NCBI RefSeq assembly: GCF_025567305.1
Contig: NZ_JAOQJP010000002.1
Coordinates: 1-64,000 of the forward strand
Origin: Lentihominibacter butyricus
GTDB taxonomy: Bacteria; Bacillota; Clostridia; Peptostreptococcales; Anaerovoracaceae
Direction of reading: 5' to 3'
DNA length: 64,000 nt
Shown: positions 44,578-52,285 of the stretch, one piece after another
How positions within the stretch are numbered: the stretch's first letter is position 1
Layout of the letters: the number at the start of each line of letters is the position of its first letter
Made by a program: the position numbers and the translations under genes
The notes under the pieces: generated by a model
The model's database searches: none
Seen by the model: the letters and a program-made list of their open reading frames with translations, nothing else
Told to the model about the DNA's origin: nothing

Positions 44578-45873
44578 TCTCGCCTTTTTCCCTGAAGCGC
44601 CGTTATCGCCGGCATCCCCAGCTTCTTCAACTTTAAGATTTATCTCTATCGCCTTGCGCCCGTCCGCCTTGGTGACCCGCACCTTCAGCTTCTTGTCGCC
44701 TGCGATCTCCTCAAACGAATCATTCTTTTCCGGAAGTTTGTCCAGCTTTTCCACGACCCAGCCATTCACAGTGACCGCATCAGACTCGTCATCGATCTTC
44801 AGATAGTCGAAAACCTTGTTGATGTTGGCACTGCACTTTACACGAAAACTGCCGTTTTGCAGCGGCATCACATTCTTCGAAAGCACGACGTCATGCTCGT
44901 CGAATATCTCCCCGACCAGCTCCTCGATGATGTCCTCCATAGTGACCAGTCCTTCGGTCCCGCCGTACTCGTCTATCACGATCGCCATGTGCGTCTTGAG
45001 CTGCTGCATCTTCTTGAGAAGATCTGAGATCTTCATCGCAGTGCCCACGAACACTACCGGCATCACATAATCTGCGATAGCCTTGTCTGTGCCTACTATA
45101 TAATTGTAAAAATCCTTCTGATTGATGACTCCGATTATCTTGTCGATCTCCTCCTCGTACACCGGCATCCTGGAATACCCCGTATCTCTGAAAAGATCTG
45201 CAAGTTCCTCTTTCGTGCATTCTTCGACATCGATCGCTGTCATCTTCGGACGCGGCGTCATCACGTCTTCTGCCTTCAGTTCATAAAACTCGATCGCATT
45301 CTGTATCAGCTCGCTGTGCTTTTCCTCGATGCTGCCTGCATGCTCAGCCTCTTCGACCATGGTCATTATCTCGTCTTCAGTTATTTTTTCCTCGGAGTTG
45401 AGTTTCAGAATCTTTGCCACAAGCTCTTTCCATTTTGTAAATATGAAATTTACCGGGGTCATCACTACCATAAACTTATCAAGAAACGGCGCCGAAGCCA
45501 TCGCAAAGCCCTCAGGCATTTCCTTGGCGATGCTTTTCGGCGTTATCTCACCGAAAACCAGCACGACGACTGTTATGACTACAGTTGCAATTGTTGCACC
45601 GTATGAACCGAAAATTTTTACAAACAGGATCGTAGCTATCGATGTCATAGCTATGTTAACGATATTGTTACCTACGAGTATTGTCGTGAGCAGCTTGTCG
45701 TATTTCTCGGAAAGCTTCAGCACACGGTCTGCCTTGCGATTGCCGTCGCCGGCCATATTCTTGAGTCGTATCCTGTTGACCGAAGTAAAAGCTGTCTCCG
45801 TTGCCGAAAAATATGCCGAAAACATTACAAGCACTATTATGATGAGCACATTTCTGATAATGTCATCACTCAT
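44572..45873 (-). CDS. CNNM/CorC (HlyC) family membrane protein with CBS domains
   Basis: A 433-residue protein. The N-terminal CNNM (DUF21) domain has four hydrophobic segments (NVLIIIVLVMFSAYFSATET, IVNIAMTSIATILFV, ATVVITVVVLVFGEITPKSI). A CBS pair follows with VMTPRPKMTAIDVEE and SRMPVYEEEIDKIIGVINQK, then VIDEYGGTEGLVTMEDIIEE and a CorC_HlyC domain. Relatives export Mg2+ or Co2+, or influence their resistance. The start at 45873 (MSDDIIRN) lies after an AAAGGAG site at long spacing, so it is moderately certain. Confidence 0.88.
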   Translation of the reverse strand: MSDDIIRNVLIIIVLVMFSAYFSATETAFTSVNRIRLKNMAGDGNRKADRVLKLSEKYDKLLTTILVGNNIVNIAMTSIATILFVKIFGSYGATIATVVITVVVLVFGEITPKSIAKEMPEGFAMASAPFLDKFMVVMTPVNFIFTKWKELVAKILKLNSEEKITEDEIMTMVEEAEHAGSIEEKHSELIQNAIEFYELKAEDVMTPRPKMTAIDVEECTKEELADLFRDTGYSRMPVYEEEIDKIIGVINQKDFYNYIVGTDKAIADYVMPVVFVGTAMKISDLLKKMQQLKTHMAIVIDEYGGTEGLVTMEDIIEELVGEIFDEHDVVLSKNVMPLQNGSFRVKCSANINKVFDYLKIDDESDAVTVNGWVVEKLDKLPEKNDSFEEIAGDKKLKVRVTKADGRKAIEINLKVEEAGDAGDNGASGKKARG

Positions 45874-45951
45874 TAAGTATGATCCACTCCTTTCGCCTGC
45901 ACCTGCCATGTACATCCGAAATGCCGGAAACGATATCCTTTGCATAATAAA

Positions 45952-45994
45952 AGGTATACTGACTGGTACAAATACCTAGTAATTCAGTATACCT
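45952..45994. terminator. Long inverted repeat after thiD
   Basis: Arms AGGTATACTGA and TCAGTATACCT (11 bp) enclose a 21-base loop. TATTTTTCC follows on the plus strand and TTTTATTATG on the minus strand. It probably terminates the thiamine operon. Its total span of 43 bases equals that of the TTTCAGCCA hairpins, which may be chance. Confidence 0.55.
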
Positions 45995-46107
45995 TATTTT
46001 TCCTAGAAATGAAACTGATAAGACAATATTGCTATGTAAAATTCTTGTGAAGATGTGTGCAGAGGATGTGGATTCTGCACATTTTTCCGGATTTTGGGGA
46101 CGGCAGT

Positions 46108-46908
46108 CTATATGAACCTGCTGCTCAGGTCGAATGCGTGATCGACCGGGCCGCTGCCTTTTCCGAGGTCCATCATCACCATCAGCGCTCCCGTCAGGTA
46201 TGCCTTCGCCTCTGCCACAGCGCTCTCGAGATCCATGCCTTTGGCAAGATTCGAAGCGATCGCGCTCGACAGCGTGCATCCGGTCCCGTGCGTGTTCGGA
46301 TTGTTTATCCTTTCCTGCGGCAGCCAGCACGCTCTGCCCTCTACGTACAGGAGATCGTCCGCATCTGAAACGCTGTGCCCGCCTTTGCATAACACCGCGC
46401 ATCCGTAACTTTTCCGAAGTATCTCCGCTGCAAGCTGCATGTCTTCCCTGCCGGTGATCTCGATACCTGTCAGGACCTCAGCTTCCGGTATGTTCGGAGT
46501 TATCAGATCGGCGACCGGCAGCAGCTGAGTTTTCAGCGTTTCCACCGCATCTTCTGCCAGGAGCCTCGATCCGCTCGTCGAAACCATCACCGGATCGACC
46601 ACGATATTCGCAGCATCGTGAGCTTTGAGCCGCTCCGCTATCACTGATATCAGCTGCGCAGAAGCCACCATGCCGGTCTTCACCGCATCTGGCCGGATAT
46701 CATCGAACACCGCATCTATCTGCTGCGCCAGGAATTCCGGCGTCACTTCCATCACACCCGTAACGCCCATCGTGTTCTGCACGGTCAGCGCCGTCAGTGC
46801 GCTCATCCCGTATACGCCATTGGCCATCATCGTTTTAAGATCCGCCTGGATCCCCGCGCCGCCGCTGGGATCGCTGCCCGCTATAGTAAGCGCCGTTTTT
46901 CTCTTCAT
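46108..46908 (-). CDS. thiD: Hydroxymethylpyrimidine/phosphomethylpyrimidine kinase
   Basis: The 266-residue ribokinase-fold enzyme phosphorylates HMP twice to HMP-PP for thiamine. It shows TIAGSDPSGGAGIQADLKTM, VVDPVMVSTSG, LITPNIPEAEVLTG and the anion-hole motif NTHGTGCTLSSAIAS. It is the last gene of the thi operon and is preceded by three leader-repeat units. Confidence 0.95.
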   Translation of the reverse strand: MKRKTALTIAGSDPSGGAGIQADLKTMMANGVYGMSALTALTVQNTMGVTGVMEVTPEFLAQQIDAVFDDIRPDAVKTGMVASAQLISVIAERLKAHDAANIVVDPVMVSTSGSRLLAEDAVETLKTQLLPVADLITPNIPEAEVLTGIEITGREDMQLAAEILRKSYGCAVLCKGGHSVSDADDLLYVEGRACWLPQERINNPNTHGTGCTLSSAIASNLAKGMDLESAVAEAKAYLTGALMVMMDLGKGSGPVDHAFDLSSRFI

Positions 46909-46918
46909 CTGTAGTTCC

Positions 46919-47038
46919 TTTCATATATTAGTCGGCGGTAGCCGACATAAAGGTTATCCTGCAAAGGGTTTCATATGTTTGTCGATCAGAGATCGGCATA
47001 AAGGTTATCCCTGCAAGGGTTTTCATTAGTTTGCCGTC
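46919..47038 (-). repeat. Leader repeat, three units, upstream of thiD
   Basis: Units at about 46919-46967 and 46968-47019, plus a partial unit at 47020-47038. Each full unit has GGATAACCTTTATG, then a short inverted repeat (GTCGGC/GCCGAC or CGATC/GATCG), then ATATGAAA. The proximal unit ends in the AAAGGAAC ribosome binding site of thiD. It fills nearly the whole thiE-thiD gap. Confidence 0.82.
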
Positions 47039-47043
47039 CTGAC

Positions 47044-47682
47044 TCAGTCAACCAGCTGCTCTGCCTCGGCTTTCATCAGCCCGGCGGTTTCCCTGATGTC
47101 TTCTGCTGCAAAGACTGCCGACACTACTGCAAAGCCCGCCATGCCGCATCCTTTCAGCTCTTTCATATTGTCAAGGCTCACTCCGCCGATCGCGACTGCC
47201 GGGATCTGCACCGAGCTGCAGATCTCTCTGAGCTGATCCTTCGTTATCCTGATCGCGCCCTGCTTCGTCGGCGACGGGAATACAGCACCCGAACCGATAT
47301 AATCCGCGCCGTCAGCCTGCGCCCTGAGAGCCTGCTCTGCTGTTTTTGCCGTAACGCCGATTATGAAATCACTGCCCGCAAGCTTTCTTATCTCTGCCGC
47401 AGGTCTGTCGTCCTGCCCCACGTGCACTCCATCTGCACCTGATCTGAGCGCGACATCGACGTTGTCATTTATGATGAGCGGCACGCCGAAGCTGTGGCAC
47501 AGCTCTCTCAGTCTGACGGCTTCGCGAATGAATTCGCTGTCATCCATATATTTTTCACGCAGCTGTACACAGGTCACGCCCCCCTCGAGCGCTTTCCTGA
47601 CCTGGTCGTACAGTGTTTCATTCACTGCATGCACACGGTTCGTCACCGCGTAAAGCAGCAGCTGTTCACGTTTGAATTTCAT
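47044..47682 (-). CDS. thiE: Thiamine phosphate synthase
   Basis: The 212-residue TIM-barrel joins HMP-PP and thiazole phosphate. It shows VTCVQLREKYMDD, FGVPLIINDNVDVAL, GADGVHVGQDD, DYIGSGAVFPSPTKQG and AVAIGGVSLDN. It overlaps the preceding tenI-like gene by 17 bases. Confidence 0.94.
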   Translation of the reverse strand: MKFKREQLLLYAVTNRVHAVNETLYDQVRKALEGGVTCVQLREKYMDDSEFIREAVRLRELCHSFGVPLIINDNVDVALRSGADGVHVGQDDRPAAEIRKLAGSDFIIGVTAKTAEQALRAQADGADYIGSGAVFPSPTKQGAIRITKDQLREICSSVQIPAVAIGGVSLDNMKELKGCGMAGFAVVSAVFAAEDIRETAGLMKAEAEQLVD

Positions 47683-48304
47683 TTTTATACTTACCTCCCG
47701 GTGTTTCCATCGCTGCGGATCTGAGTTCTGCCACGTATCTCTCCGGATCCGCGCAAGTCATCGCTCCGCTCATGACACACGCGCCCTTTGCACCTGCACG
47801 CTGCACTTCCGCTATATTCCCGGCGCCGATCCCGCCGATCCCGTATACCGGGATATTGACCGCTTCACATACCTCCCGCAGAAAACCCGTCCCACGCGGC
47901 GCGAGCCCCTTCTTGCAGTCAGTCGCAAAGACATGCCCCGCTGTTATATACGTGCACCCCAGCGCCTGCGCTTCGCGAGCCTCATCGACCGAATGGCACG
48001 ACGCGCCCATTATTTCAAATGCGCTCCGCTCCTTTTCACTCATCTCACGGAGCACCGGCATCGGCAGATGCACCGGTGCTCCGAGCTCCGCTGCAACACG
48101 ATGAAAGCTGTGCAGTATGCACAGCACGCCGCTCTGCCCGCAGGTCTCCATGACCTGCGCGGCAAGCGCCCTGTACCGCACTTCCTCAAGATCCTTCTCC
48201 CTCAGGATCACTCCTGAGAGTCCGCAGGCCGTCAGCTGCCGGATCTTTTCCAAAAAATCCCCCTCGCAGATCAGCCTGTTTGTGACGCATAGTAAATCAA
48301 ACAT
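47666..48304 (-). CDS. tenI: TenI-like thiazole tautomerase / ThiE homologue
   Basis: A 212-residue ThiE paralogue. It keeps the barrel (GVILREKDLEEVRY, GASCHSVDEAREAQALG, YITAGHVFATDCKKG, IPVYGIGGIGAGNI), but lacks the ThiE pyrophosphate motif in the form seen in the downstream gene. GHVFATDCKKGLAPRG resembles TenI, which aromatises the thiazole carboxylate. It overlaps thiH by eight bases and thiE by 17. Confidence 0.85.
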   Translation of the reverse strand: MFDLLCVTNRLICEGDFLEKIRQLTACGLSGVILREKDLEEVRYRALAAQVMETCGQSGVLCILHSFHRVAAELGAPVHLPMPVLREMSEKERSAFEIMGASCHSVDEAREAQALGCTYITAGHVFATDCKKGLAPRGTGFLREVCEAVNIPVYGIGGIGAGNIAEVQRAGAKGACVMSGAMTCADPERYVAELRSAAMETPGGKYKNEIQT

Positions 48305-49622
48305 AAAGATAATCGTTCAGCACCGGCTGCAGCCCTTCGCCTTCCATGTCGCTGTACATCCTGGCGAAGCTCCTGCCGTCGTTTATTTCGAACTGCTCAT
48401 CCCCCTCTGTGCCTTCGCTTTCCTTTCCTGTGTACTTGCTCTCATGATCCCCGATACCCGTTGAAACTCCTGCCGACACTTTGGTCGCTGCGATCTTCAC
48501 TATGCCGTTCCTGAAGCTTTCGCTTTCTCGCGATGATACGGTGATCCCCGCGAACGGCAGGAATATCCTGTACGCGCAAAGTATCTGGCAGAGCTGTTTT
48601 TCGTGGACGTCCAGCGGATTTATCTTGTCGTTGTTTACGATCGGCCTGAGTCGCGGACATGACAGCGACATTTCCGCATGCGGGTATTTTCTCTGCAGGT
48701 AATATACGTGCAGTGCTGTCGCGAGCGCGTCCTTTCTGAAATCCGAAAGTCCCAGGAGTGCTGAAAATCCAACGCCTCGCATGCCGCCCATCAGTGCTCT
48801 CTCCTGTGCTTCGAATCTGTACGGCCACACTCTCTTATGCCCCATCAGATGGAGCGTTTCGTACTTGTCGGGGTCGTATGTCTCCTGGAACACGGTGACA
48901 TAGTCGGCTCCGCACTCGCGCAGGTATCTGTAGTCGTCTGTGTTGACCGGGTATATCTCGAGGCCGATCATCCTGAAATATTTGCGGGCGATGCGGCATG
49001 CCTCACCGATGTATTTCACGTCGCTCTTGCCGCGGCTTTCGCCGGTGAGGATCAGGATCTCTTCCATTCCCGAGTCCGCTATTATCTTCATCTCGTGCTC
49101 GATCTGGTCGAAGTCGAGCTTCATTCTGGTTATGTCGTTGTAGCAGTTGAAACCGCAGTAAACGCAGTAGTTTTCACAGTAATTCGCTATGTAAAGCGGC
49201 GTGAACAGGTAAACGCTGTTGCCGAAGTGCTTTCTGGTCTCCAGTCTGGCTTTCTGCGCCATTTCCTCGAGGAAAGGTTCTGCAGCCGGTGACAGGAGGG
49301 CTTTGAAGTCTTCGACTGTGCAGTATTCGTGGTCGAGCGCGTTCCTGACGTCACGCGCGGTGTAGCGGCTGTAGTCGTAAGACTCCATCTGTTCCATCAC
49401 TTTGTCGCGGATGCCGGTGTCGATCTGCTCCATGTCCGGCATGTATTCCATGTGGTTTTTTCTTGAAGACGGGTCGTTTTCAAGTCTGTGCTTTTTTTCG
49501 AGTGCAGCCTCGGAAAGATTCGCCGAGTCTATGAAAAAATCGTTTTTCTGTGCGGTCTGCTTCGGCTGTTCCTGAATGTCCTGAGGGCCGGTCATTTTCT
49601 TTTCTTCACTGTTGTTTTGCAT
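48297..49622 (-). CDS. thiH: 2-iminoacetate synthase ThiH
   Basis: A 441-residue radical SAM enzyme that cleaves tyrosine to dehydroglycine for the thiazole, the anaerobic alternative to ThiO. The cluster motif is CENYCVYCGF. Further conserved stretches are ILILTGESRGKSDVKYIGEA, YVTVFQETYDPDKYE and SLSCPRLRPI. The N-terminal 45 residues (NNSEEKKMTGPQDIQEQPKQ region) are a polar extension not usual in ThiH. Confidence 0.93.
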   Translation of the reverse strand: MQNNSEEKKMTGPQDIQEQPKQTAQKNDFFIDSANLSEAALEKKHRLENDPSSRKNHMEYMPDMEQIDTGIRDKVMEQMESYDYSRYTARDVRNALDHEYCTVEDFKALLSPAAEPFLEEMAQKARLETRKHFGNSVYLFTPLYIANYCENYCVYCGFNCYNDITRMKLDFDQIEHEMKIIADSGMEEILILTGESRGKSDVKYIGEACRIARKYFRMIGLEIYPVNTDDYRYLRECGADYVTVFQETYDPDKYETLHLMGHKRVWPYRFEAQERALMGGMRGVGFSALLGLSDFRKDALATALHVYYLQRKYPHAEMSLSCPRLRPIVNNDKINPLDVHEKQLCQILCAYRIFLPFAGITVSSRESESFRNGIVKIAATKVSAGVSTGIGDHESKYTGKESEGTEGDEQFEINDGRSFARMYSDMEGEGLQPVLNDYLYV

Positions 49623-49633
49623 GATGCCGCCCC

Positions 49634-50407
49634 CTAATCTCTAAGAAAGCCTGTAAGCGGATCTGACGCTGCCGCGCCTCTGAGCAGTACTCTGCCGAGT
49701 CCTGAAAGATACGCTTTTCTGCCTGCTTCTATCGCCTGTCTGAATGCCGATGCCATCAGCGGCAGATCGCCTGCCGTTGCCAGCGCGGTGTTCGCCATTA
49801 TAGCTGCTGCGCCCATTTCCATTGCCTCGCATGCCTGTGACGGTCTGCCGATGCCTGCGTCGACGATGATCGGAAGATCTATCTCGTTTATCAGGATCTG
49901 TATGAATTCTTTCGTCGCGAGCCCTTTGTTAGAACCGATCGGCGATGCCAGCGGCATCACTGCTGCAGCTCCTGCGTCCACCAGGTCTCTGGCTGTATTG
50001 AGGTCCGGATACATGTACGGCATCACTATGAAGCCTTCCTTTGCAAGGATCTCCGTCGCTTTCACCGTCTCACTGTTGTCCGGCAGCAGGTATTTTGAAT
50101 CTCGCATTATCTCGATCTTTACGAAATCTCCGCAGCCCAGCTCTCTGGCCAGTCTTGCGATCCTCACCGCTTCTTCCGCATCTCGTGCGCCGGAAGTGTT
50201 CGGCAGCAGAGTGACGTTTTCCGGGATATAGTCCATGATATTTTCTTCGTCTTTTGTGTTGGCGCGGCGCACCGCCAGCGTTATGATCTCCGCTCCAGCG
50301 TCTTTCACCGCTGCCTCTATCAGATTGAGGGAATATTTGCCTGATCCCAGTATGAATCTGGAGCTGAAGCTGTGTCCCCCTATTATCAGTTCGTCTTTTG
50401 TATTCAT
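49634..50407 (-). CDS. thiG: Thiazole synthase ThiG
   Basis: The 257-residue barrel enzyme builds the thiazole phosphate from DXP, dehydroglycine and ThiS thiocarboxylate. It has FSSRFILGSGKYS, the Schiff-base region AEIITLAVRR, VMPLASPIGSNKGL and PIIVDAGIGRPSQACEAMEM. It is followed by thiH after 11 bases. Confidence 0.95.
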   Translation of the reverse strand: MNTKDELIIGGHSFSSRFILGSGKYSLNLIEAAVKDAGAEIITLAVRRANTKDEENIMDYIPENVTLLPNTSGARDAEEAVRIARLARELGCGDFVKIEIMRDSKYLLPDNSETVKATEILAKEGFIVMPYMYPDLNTARDLVDAGAAAVMPLASPIGSNKGLATKEFIQILINEIDLPIIVDAGIGRPSQACEAMEMGAAAIMANTALATAGDLPLMASAFRQAIEAGRKAYLSGLGRVLLRGAAASDPLTGFLRD

Positions 50408-50455
50408 CCTTTATACCTTCTTTCGTGTTTTGTATTTTATGTTTTATGCAAAAGC

Positions 50456-51100
50456 TCACGCTTCCGTCAGCCCTGCGATTATCCTCAGTATCATCGTCGC
50501 CTGGTGTGCAGCGCAGACAAGCACTCTTGCTGAAAAAAGCCCGAGTCCATCTCCGACATCGCTGACCCCGTCTCCGCACAGGTAGAATCTGTCCATCAGT
50601 TTCCTGGTCTTTATCAGGTTTGCGGAGTCGATGCCCGCCATACCCGAGCCTGAAACGAGGTATCGGTCGCTCATGTTTTCGAGCACATGGTTCACCAGCA
50701 TCGCCTTGGCTTCCGCCGAATCAAACGCTTCGCATATTATCTCCTCACCTTGCAGCAGCTCGGTCGCATTCTCCGCTGTTATCCTGACGGTATCCGTCGT
50801 GATTTTTATGTACGGTGCGATCTTTCGCAGGTTCACCGCGAGCGCTTCGGTCTTGTAATGTCCGATCTGCGCGGCTTCGTACTGCTGCCTGTTGAGATTG
50901 GAAATGTCGACTCTGTCAAAATCGATCAGATGCAGATGTCCGACTCCGGCTCTCGCCAGTGCGATCGCGATGTTCGATCCCAGACCTCCCAGGCCGCACA
51001 CTGCTACGGACGCTGCTGCAAACCGCTGCTGGATCTCCTCGCCGTGACGCTCTATCAGCGCCGCGCGCATTTCCTCTTCTGTAGGGATATTCTCTCTCAA
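50456..51100 (-). CDS. thiF: ThiS adenylyltransferase ThiF
   Basis: An E1-like protein of about 214 residues that adenylates the ThiS C-terminus. It shows VAVCGLGGLGSNIAIALARAG (nucleotide loop), LIDFDRVDISNLNRQQY and EAFDSAEAKAML. The start is uncertain. The open frame begins at 51118 with TTG inside thiS; I favour the TTG at 51100, which has GGAGG eight bases upstream. It lacks the second CxxC zinc pairs of larger E1 proteins, as in other short ThiF forms. Confidence 0.9.
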   Translation of the reverse strand: MRENIPTEEEMRAALIERHGEEIQQRFAAASVAVCGLGGLGSNIAIALARAGVGHLHLIDFDRVDISNLNRQQYEAAQIGHYKTEALAVNLRKIAPYIKITTDTVRITAENATELLQGEEIICEAFDSAEAKAMLVNHVLENMSDRYLVSGSGMAGIDSANLIKTRKLMDRFYLCGDGVSDVGDGLGLFSARVLVCAAHQATMILRIIAGLTEA

Positions 51101-51101
51101 A

Positions 51102-51296
51102 TCAGCCACCTCCCACAAAACTCACTACTTCCAGTGTATCGCCGTCCTCGATCTTCACATTTTCGTACTGTGCCTTCGGGACGATCTCGCCGTTTCTTTC
51201 GACCGCGATACGCCTGATATCATAATCCGTACCCTGCAGGTACTCTGCCACGGTCTTCCCTGCCGCATCGCAGGCCGCGCCATTTATTTTTACCAT
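51102..51296 (-). CDS. thiS: Sulfur carrier protein ThiS
   Basis: A 64-residue ubiquitin-like protein, first gene of the thi operon. The start at 51296 (MVKINGAACDA) has AGGAGG upstream. It ends SFVGGG, one glycine longer than the usual Gly-Gly terminus that carries the thiocarboxylate. The long untranslated leader upstream holds a hairpin array, a terminator and the TPP riboswitch. Confidence 0.92.
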   Translation of the reverse strand: MVKINGAACDAAGKTVAEYLQGTDYDIRRIAVERNGEIVPKAQYENVKIEDGDTLEVVSFVGGG

Positions 51297-51334
51297 GCTC
51301 CACACCTCCTGTATTGGACTGAACAGCGGGCGTT

Positions 51335-51591
51335 TACCAAGAATCTGCATTTTGCTAGATTCTTTTAGCAAATTTCAGCAAAAAAACGCGCTCTGGCAAC
51401 AGGCGTTTACCAAAAATCGCATTGCAGGTTGCCCATGTTGGTAATTTTTTAAGGAAAAACTGCACTTTTGCATAATAAAATCACCAAAAGATACCCATCC
51501 GCTCTTCATTCTTGGTAATCACTCTTCCTGTATATACCTGATATCGCGATAAAATACCAAAAGCTATATGGAAACACCGAAAATTTTGGTA
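51335..51591. repeat. Second TACCAA/TTGGTA hairpin array, in the thi leader
   Basis: Hairpins with 36-37-base spans lie at 51408-51443, 51482-51517 and 51555-51591, left arms 74 and 73 bases apart. A left arm TACCAA at 51335 is exactly one period (73) before the first, with its right arm degenerate. From first to last core the array covers 184 bases, against 183 in the array at 25926. It lies between the riboswitch terminator and thiS, so it would be transcribed into the mRNA leader. Confidence 0.8.
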
Positions 51592-51617
51592 ATCTGCACT
51601 CACCATTACAGACTGTA

Positions 51618-51653
51618 CAAAAAACGGGAAGTTACCTCATAGGCAACTTCCCG
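51618..51653 (-). terminator. Riboswitch-controlled terminator
   Basis: On the minus strand CGGGAAGTT and AACTTCCCG form a long stem around CCTATGAGG and are followed by six T. It lies about 40 bases below the TPP aptamer and fits premature termination when TPP is bound. Confidence 0.88.
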
Positions 51654-51691
51654 AAATACTCACGTATAAAAAATATTCTTGTATTTACAGT

Positions 51692-51775
51692 CTTCCCTAC
51701 GTTGGCATTATCCAAATCAGGTAATGGGTCGAAGGTCTCACCTTCCTCTCAGCCTGTACTACAAGCTCCCCGCTG
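51692..51775 (-). ncRNA. TPP riboswitch (THI element)
   Basis: The minus strand contains GCGGGGAGC, GGCTGAGAGG, GACCC, ACCTGATTTGGATAATGCC and GTAGGGAA in order, the conserved TPP aptamer. It precedes the thi operon behind a consensus promoter, so it should lower thi expression when TPP is plentiful. Confidence 0.95.
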
Positions 51776-51791
51776 TTCAATTGTCGCAATT

Positions 51792-51820
51792 ATTATAACT
51801 CTACTCCCCTGTAAATGCAA
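51792..51820 (-). promoter_or_regulatory. Promoter of the thi operon
   Basis: TTGCAT (51815-51820), 17 bases and TATAAT (51792-51797) on the minus strand, about 17 bases before the riboswitch. Confidence 0.85.
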
Positions 51821-51916
51821 GCAGTTTTATGCAATTACAATGCCATTCTGCAAAACGCTGCGCCGCGTATGTCCCGATAATATATCACTGGCATCTGAGC
51901 TCTCTGACACCGGCGC

Positions 51917-52285
51917 TCAGCTGACCAGCATCTTTCCGGCAAAGACTCCTCCTATGCAGAGGACAAGACTCGCCGCCACGTATATCCCGAACATCAGCGC
52001 TCTGCCGCTTTGCAAAAGCCCCAGAGCCTCCAGCGAAAATGTCGAGAAAGTAGTGAATCCGCCGCATATGCCTACCTTCAGGAACAGCAGCCACGGTCCG
52101 TTCAGATTGCCGTACGACTCGGCCGCCTGCACGATCATCCCGATCATCACCGCACCTATGACATTTACAGCAAGCGTCTGAAACGGGATATCACTTTTAT
52201 TCAAAAACGGGATCAGACCAACCAGATACCTGAAAACTGATCCGATGAAGCCGCCCGCACCAACCGCCAGACAATTTATCAGCAC
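51917..52285 (-). CDS. crcB: Fluoride channel FluC/CrcB
   Basis: A 122-residue four-helix membrane protein that exports fluoride as a dual-topology dimer. Diagnostic features are GAGGFIGSVFRYLV, LAVNVIGAVMIGM and GICGGFTTFSTFSLE with the phenylalanine box. Only one copy is present, consistent with a homodimer. It overlaps the EamA gene by seven bases; I saw no fluoride riboswitch upstream. Confidence 0.93.
   Translation of the reverse strand: MLINCLAVGAGGFIGSVFRYLVGLIPFLNKSDIPFQTLAVNVIGAVMIGMIVQAAESYGNLNGPWLLFLKVGICGGFTTFSTFSLEALGLLQSGRALMFGIYVAASLVLCIGGVFAGKMLVS

Noticed and set aside
47666..48304. tenI-like gene considered as a second functional thiE
   Set aside because: It lacks the VFPSPTKQG-type phosphate motif of ThiE present in its neighbour, so a TenI role is more likely.
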